This document shows positions 56,268 through 64,000 of a stretch of 64,000 nucleotides of DNA, piece after piece. The stretch is from Caecitellus pseudoparvulus (Eukaryota > Bigyra: Bicosoecida), in assembly GCA_965644315.1 (NCBI GenBank), contig CBFFRQ010000089.1, positions 186,001 through 250,000 of the forward strand. The letters are read 5' to 3'. The notes below the pieces were generated by a model, which saw only the letters and a list, made by a program, of their open reading frames with translations, was not told the origin of the DNA and did no database searches. A program made the translations under genes and the position numbers. Each line of letters begins with the position of its first letter. Position 1 is the stretch's first letter.

Positions 56268-59200
56268 ATGGCATGTTCTGCTGAGCTGTACGATGGGTAT
56301 GCTGTGCAGGTTCCCGCCGCGCTGACGGCGCTGTGGCCGAAGGTGTGTGGCAGACCACAAGCGATTTCCGCACGCCCACGTCGCTGCTATCCGGAGCCAC
56401 AGCGCACTGGAGCGCTCGCTTCCGCGACAGGACACCATCGCAGTGGACGTAGAATTGGAGATGCAAGGACGTACGGTCGCTTTCTTCTTGCCATGGACGC
56501 ATGCAGCCTTAGCAAGCCCTTCACAGTGCGTCGTGGCTCCCGCTCACACCCTGCACCACACTGCACACTCCTGCGCTGCCTGCACACAGGCACGCGCGCC
56601 TCCCACGAGACCACGTCAGCGCGCTGTTTCCCAGTGTGGCACAAGTACAGCAGGGTGCTTCGGCTGACTGCGCCACCTTGCATGTCTTCCTGTCGCCCGT
56701 GGCAGCGTCTCAGGCGCCGCCCCTCGCGAGCGCCACGCTCCTGCTGCCGTCCTCTGCTGCGTTTCAGGCCGTCGCACAGCACCAAGAGGACCTCTGCGAC
56801 TCCATGCTGCGCAGTGTCTCTGCTGTGCGGCATGGGCAGGCCGTGCCGCTGCTGCTGCCTGGGAGCACGTTTCTCGGGCACATTCTGTGCGACGCTTCGG
56901 CGCAGCAGGGGCTCCACAGACTCGTGCACGACACACAGCTGCACGTGCAGTGTGCTGAGGGTCCTGACGATGCACAAGGGCCGCAGGATCCGCCTCTCAC
57001 GGCTCCCCCCCGCCCGCCGCAAGTGAGTGTGCTCGCGGAAATTGGTGGCAACGCAGTGCGAGCTGCTCTGCCACTGCCCGAGGCTGCCGGCGCCGAAGCA
57101 GCTCCCTTTGCACTGGTACGCCTCAGTGGGGGCATCACAGCCACACTGCCGGTTACCTGGATTGAAGGCGACCCAGCTGCCACCACGCCTGCGCTGCCGC
57201 TGGGGCTGCTGCTGCGTTTCCAGACCGCTGGCAACGCGTCTCAGGAGTCAACCCCCGCCCTGCACATCGAAGAAGTGACACCCATTCCATCCGTCACCAT
57301 GCCGCGCGGCACGTGTGTGGGTGTGCGGCAGGTGCTGTGGGAGGGTGACTCGGGCGCGTTGCAGCCTGCAGCGTTGGCGGCAGCCGCGAAACGCACCCTG
57401 CAGGGGCTGCCCTCCCACCACGCAACGTGTGCTGCTGTGTCCCAGCTGCTGCTTCCCGTCAAGGCGGGGGCAGGAACGCCAAGAATAGTGTTCCTGCAAC
57501 TGTCTGTGCAGAGCGCGCCGCCGTCAGGTTTGCCAGGCGGCAGTGGGGTCATGGTGGGCCCACCCCTGCCCCTCCGACACACAGCACCCGGCACTTCCCT
57601 GGCCCTGTCCTTGGCCACAGCTGACCCCCCCCTGCACCCCTTGCAGTGGGTCCCTGCGCTGTCCACGGCACTGGCTGCCGCGGACGCGGGATGTGGCCCA
57701 GCCATCCTGCACATCACCCGCGCATCAACCTGCCCAGCCGCCACAGCCGAGTCAGTGGCGCATTCCTGTGCTCTACTCGGCGCTCTGGCGTTGGCGGGGT
57801 GCCAGGGGTGTCGGGGGGGGGGTCTGCTCCTCCCCCGCACAGCGTCGCCACCCCCCACTCTTGACGCTCGCAGCCTTCTGGAACCCCCCCCTCCAAATGC
57901 TGCACCTGTTGCGCTGCTGCGCCACGCAGACGTGCTGTGCCCCGACCAGGAACACGTCGATCCCTCTCACACTGACGCTCGGGGCGCGGCGAGTGCTGCA
58001 TTGGCGGAGGGTCAAGCCTGGTTCGCAACGCACCGTGCACTGGCCGGCGTGGCGCTCGTCGTGGCGGTGCACGACACACCGACACCCCACGCACCCCAGC
58101 AGCCGCCAGCTTGGGGCGTGGGGCATGGAGTCACTGGCGTGCATCTCCCTGGGCCCACCCCCCCGCCTGCCGGAACACCCGTCCCCGCAGCTGCCAATGC
58201 CGCAGAGAGTGTCGACGAGGGCGACCCACGTGCGGCCCTGGACGCTGCGTTTCCAGGCATTGGCGGGCTGTGGCCCGCGAAACAGGCGCTGCGTGATGCG
58301 TTACTGCTGCCCCTGCGTTGGCCACGTGTGTTTGGCGCAGCAGGCATGCCGCCGCCGCGGGGGGTGCTGTTGCACGGCCCCAGCGGCTGTGGCAAGTCGG
58401 CCCTGGCTGCGGCCGCGGCTGAGGCCGCAGGAGTCACCGTGCACAGCGTCGCGTGCCCATCCCTGCTGGACAAATATGTGGGCGGGAGCGAGGCTGCGCT
58501 GCGCAGGGTGTGGGCGGAAGCACAAGCCACTGCCCCTGCTGTGTTGGTGCTGGATGAGTTGGACGCCATCGCGCCACAGCGGGGAGCAGGGGGGGCGGAC
58601 GCCGGAACAGGAGTCACTGAACGCATGGTGAACCAACTGCTGACCCTGCTCGATGGCGTGGAAGGCGGGCCGGCCACGGGGGAGCGCGACGTGAAACGCA
58701 GCACGGTGGCCCAGCCCTGGCAGGCGTGGTTGGCACGTGTGCTGGGCATCGACCCTGAAGGCGAGGCGACAGGGGAGGGTGGGCAGGAAAGTGCGCCCTT
58801 TGATGTGTTCGTGATCGGAGTCACCTCCCGGCCTGGTCTCGTGGATGCTGCGTTGAAGCGTCACGGCCGCCTGGGCACGCTGGTGGAGTGTGGCATGCCC
58901 ACCGCAGCGGAGCGCCGCTGCATCGCACAGGCGTTGCTGTCTCAGCATGCACCGGATGAGCAGTGGGACGCCATTGCCGTGCATGCTCTGCTGAGCTGGG
59001 CGGGGGGTGCCCGACACATCACTGGCGCTGACATTGCGGGTGTCATCACGGCAGCAAGCTTGTCCGCCGCTGAGGAGGGGGCCGCCGTGCCCAGCGAAGC
59101 ACACGTGCGTGGTGCGTTTCAGACGGTGCAGCGCCCTGCTCAGCCTGCTCAGCCGACAGTGCGCGGTGGAAAGGGCCGTTCCCGCGTGGCGCTCATGTAG
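56268..59200 (+). CDS. PEX1-like peroxisomal AAA ATPase with only one recognisable AAA module
   Basis: Exons 56268-56342, 56431-56525 and 56590-59200; phases 0 and 2; 926 residues. The ATG at 56268 gives MACSAELYDGYAVQVPAALT, continued by DTIAVDVELEMQGRTVAFFL, resembling the PEX1 N-terminal domain. The C-terminal AAA module has Walker A GPSGCGKS (about residue 655), LLDKYVGGSEAALRRVW, Walker B VLVLDELDAI (about 707), and TGVTERMVNQLLTLLDGVEG, the PEX1-type sequence of this region, then TSRPGLVDAALKRHGRL. PEX1 with PEX6 extracts the PEX5 receptor from the peroxisome membrane. The middle region, where D1 should be, has no Walker A or B, and an insert of about 45 residues interrupts the module after LLDGVEG. 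Human PEX1 is about 1280 residues. Other type II AAA proteins remain possible. Confidence 0.78.
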
Positions 59201-59512
59201 CGCTGCGCAAGGTTGGCGTGTTGCGCGCACGGGGAATGGCTGGGAAGGGGAGTGGTGTGTTGGAGGTAGGTCGGTTTCCTCCACGCCTTGTCTGCTGGTG
59301 GTGTGTGCTCGGGCGCGCTGGCAGGTTGCAGAGTCCGCTTCGCCCTGGTGCAGACTTGCTTGCCTTCGGCTGCTGAGGCTCCGCAGTACACGTCAACTCG
59401 AGCAGCCGCAGTCATATGTAAAAAACCAAGTACACTCCCCATCTTCTCTTCGAAAGCATTTTCGCGGCACCCGCTTTCCTCGCTTTGATCACACACGTAC
59501 GAAGTACGCACC
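59201..59512. other. Intergenic region
   Basis: 312 nt between the PEX1-like stop and the aminopeptidase start, same orientation. The last 110 nt are AT-richer and probably form the aminopeptidase promoter and leader. I see nothing else in it. Confidence 0.4.
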
Positions 59513-61965
59513 ATGGCAGCAGCGGCCACCAGCGCGGCCGTGAAGGCGGGCATGTCAGCGGCCTCCAAGCTGTCCAAACTGCGGCAGGCGTTTGCCTCTG
59601 CAGGGGTGGGCGGTGCGCCCATCCACGCGTTTGTCGTGCCGACGGACGACGCGCACTCGGTGCGTGGCCGGTCTGCCGTTTCGCAGCGAAACGCGTGCGT
59701 GCCACCCCGCCAAGCGCCTCCCTGTGCAGTCGGAGTACGTTGCAGACCACGACAAGCGCCGGGAGTGGCTATCTCATTTCACAGGCTCTGCAGGCACGGC
59801 AGTGGTCACTGAGTCAGAGGCCAAGCTGTGGACGGACGGGCGGTACTTCGCTCAGGCGGTGCGGGAGCTGCCTGAGGGCTGGGCGCTCATGAAGGACCGG
59901 CTGCCGGAGACGCCCTCCGTGGACGCGTGGCTGGCCAAGGTGCTGAAGCCCGGCAGTGCTGTGGGCGTGGACCCCACGACAGTGTCGGCTGGCACGGCTC
60001 TGGCTTGGGAGGCCACCCTGGCTGCAGCTGGCATCACGCTGATGCCTGTGGCGGAGAACCCCATCGACTCGCTGTGGGGCAGCGACACGCCCAGCCAGCC
60101 GCCCGCCCCCTCAGCTGGCGTGCGCGTGCACCCCGTGGCCCTCAGCGGGCAGGCTGCCCCCGCCAAGCTGCAGGCAGTGCGGGAGGCGGCTCTGGATGCG
60201 GGTGTGCACGCGGTGGTGGTGTCCGCTCTGGATGATGTGGCGTGGCTGCTGAACATCCGGGGCGGGGACATCGCCTTCAACCCTGTCGTGCAGGCGTATG
60301 TGCTGGTGACGCAGGGCGCAGTGCAGTTGTTCTTGGACGACTCCAAACTCACTCCAGCTGTTCGGGCGTACCTCACTGGGGAGGGGTACTCCCCCCCTGC
60401 ACAGACAGATGAGGGCGCCTTGCGCTCGCTGCGGGGGGGGCCTGACGGCTCAGCGCTGCTGACGACTGCCGATGAGTCACCTCAAGTGACTCTGCACCCC
60501 TACACGGACATCGTAGACGCGGTGGCTGCCGCGGGGGCACAAGGCAAGGTGTTGCTGGACTCGGCATCTGCGAACTACGCGCTGCTGAACGCACTGCAGC
60601 CTGAAGCCAGGCACGTGACTTCTTCCCCTGTTCGCCTGCCCAAGGCGCTCAAAAATGCCACTGAACTGGCGGGTTTTCGAGCCTGCCACCTGCGTGACGG
60701 CACGGCCCTGACGCAGTGGCTTGCGTGGCTACAGGGGCAAATGGAAGCCGTTGCAAAAACCGCAGCCGCTGCAGTGGAGGGCGGGGCCGACGCTGCCGAA
60801 GCGTACAGCACTGCCTCAGCAGAGGCAGGCCTGACGGAAGCCACTGTGGCCGACAAGCTGCAGTCGTTCCGCGAGGCAGTGCCCGGCTTCGTGAGCCTGT
60901 CGTTCGACACTATTTCCGGCAGTGCCGGCAACGGCGCCATCATCCACTACCACGCCACGCCAGACATCGCCAAGCCTGTGCGGGCTGACAGCATGTACCT
61001 CGTGGACTCGGGCGCACAGTACTTGGTGAGACGGCAGCATGCCTGCCGCCTGCTGTGACATTTGTGAAGCGCACTGCCCCTTGGACACCCGACCACTCCC
61101 CTGTTTCGCAGGACGGCACGACAGACGTTACCCGCACAGTGCACTTCGGAGAGCCCAGCGAGTGGGAGAAGGAGTGCTTCACGCGCGTCTTGCGGGCGCA
61201 CATCGCCATGGACACGGCGGTGTTCCCCGTTGGCTGGTCGTGCGTACAGCGTGTGCCTGCCAGCCCACGCATCCTGCTAGCCACCACCCATCACCCTGCA
61301 CCCCCCACAGCGGAGGCGCCATTGACGGCATCACTCGGCAACCCCTGTGGGAAGGTGGGCTGGAGTACCTGCACGGAACAGGGCACGGCGTGGGGCATTT
61401 CCTGAACGTGCACGAGGGGCCGCAGAGCGTGTCGTTCCGGCCCAACGCGTACAAAGGCGGGCTGCAGCTGGGCATGACCATCACGGATGAGCCTGGGTAC
61501 TACGAGGAAGGCGCCTTCGGCATTCGGTGCGTGGGGTGAACAGTGCTAGGCAAGAGGCGTGCCCGCCAGCCAGGCGTCAGAAACCGCACGCCCCCCATAC
61601 CCCCTCTTCCCTGATGCAGCATTGAGAACGTGTGCGTGGTGGTGCAAGCTGCCAAGGACATCAAGCCGCGAGGACAGGGAGCGACGTTTGAGCACATCAC
61701 GTGCGCCCCCATCACGCCCAAGCTGGTGAACGTGGACCTCCTGAGCGACAAGGAACTGGGCTGGCTGAACGCATACAACGCGTGGGTCAAGGCCATGCTG
61801 ACTCCCCGCCTGGAGGCGGCAGGGGATGCGGCAGCTCTCGCGTACCTGGAGGCGGAGACCCGCCCCGTGGCACGGGCTGACGGCAGCACGGGGCGGTATA
61901 TCCCCGCTGCCAAGGTGCCCGCTGGGGCCGGCACGATGGCTGCTGCGCCTGGCACGCACGCTTGA
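59513..61965 (+). CDS. XPNPEP1: Xaa-Pro aminopeptidase (aminopeptidase P, cytosolic XPNPEP1 type)
   Basis: Exons 59513-59659, 59730-61025, 61112-61239, 61311-61526 and 61620-61965; phases 0, 0, 2, 2; 710 residues. The ATG at 59513 is followed by [20 protein letters not shown] and then [22 protein letters not shown]. There is no signal peptide, matching the cytosolic form. It removes N-terminal residues preceding proline. The di-manganese ligands are all present: Asp in [11 protein letters not shown], Asp in [13 protein letters not shown], His in [18 protein letters not shown], Glu in [12 protein letters not shown] and Glu in RIENVCVVV. Three of four introns start GTGCGT. Splices fall between or next to the metal-ligand segments. 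The third junction ([13 protein letters not shown]) was chosen to restore frame and the family sequence. Confidence 0.93.
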
Positions 61966-62389
61966 AGGTGACTTGACACAGTGCCGCCGGCAATGCACTG
62001 CTCCCGTCACGGTGCCTTGGTTGTGCTGTGTATTGGCCACGCCTCGCTAGGCCGGGGATCCCCAGTACAGGCCAGCCAGCTCTGCACACAAAGACGGCAC
62101 CATGGACAGGGGAATCAGGGGACAATCCGACAGCTGCAGCCCGCGGCAGCATGCTCCATCGTTCCGTTCTAGGCTGCAACGGGCGTGTGAAAGAGAGCGG
62201 GTTTGGCTGCTGAAAATATACTCCGTGCGCCACGCTGCTCAAACCAGGAATGTGGCAAAAGCAGCCAACCCAGTCATTCTTCAGTTGCAACGAGGGTTCA
62301 ATTTCCAACTCCGGCTCCATGTTGGCGCTGCCCTGACTGGCCAGTTGTTTCAACTCGAGAGCTGTCGAGGACCAGCCGCACGAAGTGCC
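61966..62389. other. Intergenic region before the REX1-B-like gene
   Basis: 424 nt, same-strand neighbours. The frame of the downstream gene is open through most of it but with AT-rich, non-domain sequence, so I treat it as leader and promoter. Confidence 0.4.
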
Positions 62390-63289
62390 ATGGCTGCTGT
62401 GAAGGAGAGCACCGGAGAGGCTGAGTCCCCTAACATCGCACCATATGTTGAAATCCTATCGCGACGCGCTCAGCACATCGAAGAGCACGGGTATGGTGCA
62501 CCGGTGGCACTGGGAGAAGGGTCCAGTGTACAGGAAGCAATTTCCGCAGCAAATCCGACCGGCGATCTGCCTGCGCGAGTCCCCCCGCGCATCGTGTTGG
62601 AGGGGGAAGACGGTGCAACCATGGCACTAAGTATGGGGGGGCATGCGTCCCCCGCTGACCCTGCTGTTTCTGCCAAGGCCGATGGCGGCGTAACCACCTC
62701 GCACCCAGCGCCTGCTGACGTCGCTGCGTGCGTGCGCAGTGCCCTGACGACGCAGCAGCAGCGAGTCGCAGCGTACAGGGAGCTAGATGCTGCCTTGAGT
62801 TGCTTCACATCCGACCCGACCCCGCAGCGCCACGGCCAGCTGCTAGCCGAGCTACAGCGGTTGACTCGCGAGTGCGCTGCGATCAGCAACGCAATGCGCC
62901 GCATTGGCACAGCAGCGAGTGAATTGGAGGCTGGCGGCGAGGTCGCTGAGCTCGTAGCACAGCTGCAACAGAATGAAGGCGTGAAATGGCGGCTGACACT
63001 GAACGCGTTGTCGCTGCGTGTGCAGTTGGCTATGCTGGCTCGTGCGCCTGGTGCTGTGTCAGCAGATTGCGAGGCTGCGGAAGTTGAAGCAGACCTTCGC
63101 CAGCGCCTGGCAGAGGCGCGGTCCAGCTTGGCAGGCGTTGTGGAGGAGGTGGCGGATGTGATGGGCTACTTGTCCCTGGCGGGCGTGGAGGGCAGTGATG
63201 AGACGCGTCCCTCGGTGCCTGCTGCCTCCGCGCCAGGTAGGGCAGGGCCAGGCGAGGCTCCTACAGAAGCGAGCGCATCACCGGAATGA
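62390..63289 (+). CDS. REX1-B domain-like coiled-coil protein
   Basis: 299 residues from the ATG at 62390 (MAAVKESTGEAESPNIAPYV). The frame is open 96 codons upstream from another ATG (62102), but that part is AT-rich and not protein-like. Residues about 110-225 are helical with the pattern QQQRVAAYRELDAALSCF, RHGQLLAELQRLTRECAAIS, and ELVAQLQQNEGVKWRLTLNA. This resembles the REX1-B (required for excision 1-B) domain, where a helix with xRVxxYRxFxxG, then a regulatory helix and a final Q-x2-E-x-x-K-x-x-L-T helix occur. REX1 was described in Chlamydomonas DNA repair; the biochemical role is not settled. The C-terminus is Ala/Pro/Glu-rich. Confidence 0.55.
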   Translation: MAAVKESTGEAESPNIAPYVEILSRRAQHIEEHGYGAPVALGEGSSVQEAISAANPTGDLPARVPPRIVLEGEDGATMALSMGGHASPADPAVSAKADGGVTTSHPAPADVAACVRSALTTQQQRVAAYRELDAALSCFTSDPTPQRHGQLLAELQRLTRECAAISNAMRRIGTAASELEAGGEVAELVAQLQQNEGVKWRLTLNALSLRVQLAMLARAPGAVSADCEAAEVEADLRQRLAEARSSLAGVVEEVADVMGYLSLAGVEGSDETRPSVPAASAPGRAGPGEAPTEASASPE

Positions 63290-63824
63290 AATTGCAGCTA
63301 AGAGCACCCGTCTTGATGCAAATTTCCAACTCTGCTCTCAACAGAGCATGCCTCGGAGCGGGAAAGGCATGGAAACTGAAATGTCCTGCGTTTCACCACG
63401 CGCACACAAACTCTGGCGCATTCCCCGAGCAGGAAAATTAGTCACCCTGAGCTTTTTCCTATCCCGAAGCTAAAAGTAAGCCCACCAGTGCTCTACTGTT
63501 GCTGGAAGTGTGCGTCGACAAGTGTGCCGCCAGGCACTTGGGCACATCTCCGCACCACTTTCGTCAACAACCCCTGATCTGTGAGCCCCACGGATCCCCC
63601 CTTCAGTGCGTGCAGCGGTGAGGCAATGAAGGTGCAAGATCCAAACATTGTCCTCCGCCCGGCCATGCCACAAGCGGCGCGGACTGTGACGCGTTGGTGC
63701 CCCTTTGCGAGTTGGCGTGGTGGTGAGCGGGGGTTTGGCGAAGCACTTCGTTTCCCTTTGCCCTACTCCCAGGACTGACAGGGCGACTGCAAGGAACCCT
63801 CCACACCAAGTCCCCATCTACATC
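63290..63824. other. Intergenic region before the right-edge gene
   Basis: 535 nt, AT-richer at 63290-63480. Open frames on the minus strand are not supported by any domain. I see nothing specific. Confidence 0.4.
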
Positions 63825-64000
63825 ATGGATGCCATGGCTGATGATCTCGTGGCCATCGCCTCGTCTGAGCTGGTGCAGGCGCTGGCGCGTTCAGACGTCG
63901 TGGCAGTCAGAGAAGCACTGGCAACGCCCGGCGTGAAGCCCAACTTGGACATGGAGCCGTACGGCGGGCAAGGCACGCCCCTCAGCTGGGTCATTGGCTT
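63825..64000 (+). CDS. Ankyrin-like protein, 5' end only
   Basis: The ATG at 63825 opens a frame that runs off the right edge (58 codons visible). The visible part, LVQALARSDVVAVREALATP, then GTPLSWVIG, has the helix-turn-helix and TPL signature of an ankyrin repeat. A second in-frame ATG lies three codons on. It may be related to gene H, but too little is present to tell. Confidence 0.6.
   Translation, partial: MDAMADDLVAIASSELVQALARSDVVAVREALATPGVKPNLDMEPYGGQGTPLSWVIG

Overview
The window is nuclear DNA of a GC-rich, gene-dense unicellular eukaryote. Reasons: 27 short GT-AG introns (about 40 to 220 nt) can be placed so that they join conserved domains in frame, and the genes are eukaryotic: AP-2 sigma adaptin, a PEX1-like peroxisomal AAA ATPase, cytosolic aminopeptidase P, a TALE homeobox protein, a 4176-residue HECT ubiquitin ligase, a Kelch-TM-RING ligase, and a REX1-B-like protein. 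Most coding DNA is strongly GC-rich; the longer intergenic gaps are more AT-rich. A free-living protist, for example a heterotrophic stramenopile, would fit, but the species is not identifiable from this sequence alone.

Layout. 1-10106: an FG-GAP (integrin-alpha-like) secreted or membrane protein running off the left edge; an ADPRM-type metallophosphatase fused to leucine-rich repeats; an unrecognised Gly/Ala-rich protein; a WW-domain pseudokinase-like protein; a small helical ORF; a mitochondrial PaaI-type hotdog thioesterase with one intron. 10137-22667: one uninterrupted 12.5-kb HECT ligase gene. 22904-39458: an array of seven minus-strand genes and one plus-strand gene, mostly helical/ankyrin-like proteins, including a recent tandem duplication. 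Six of these eight proteins, of at least two different architectures (ankyrin-like and LamG-like), end in the same short C-terminal signature W-x2-R-R-x3-[LC]-[LC]-R. 40582-49687: three tandem Ser/Thr kinases with identical intron positions and phases. 49892-63289: housekeeping genes (Kelch-RING ligase, TALE homeobox, AP-2 sigma, PEX1-like, aminopeptidase P, REX1-B-like). 63825 to the right edge: the start of another ankyrin-like gene.

How the genes relate. The housekeeping genes look unlinked in function. The array between 22.9 and 39.5 kb and the kinase triplet are local expansions. The array is the strongest candidate for something undescribed: paralogues with patchy, hypervariable N-terminal halves, a near-identical framework, and a common basic-hydrophobic C-terminal tail that is also attached to an unrelated LamG-like protein. 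This pattern would suit a family of recognition proteins sharing a common C-terminal docking, sorting or turnover signal. That function is inference only.

Splice sites, starts and domain calls were worked out by eye from the sequence. Exon boundaries given inside the entries are those that keep the frame open and restore the conserved domain.
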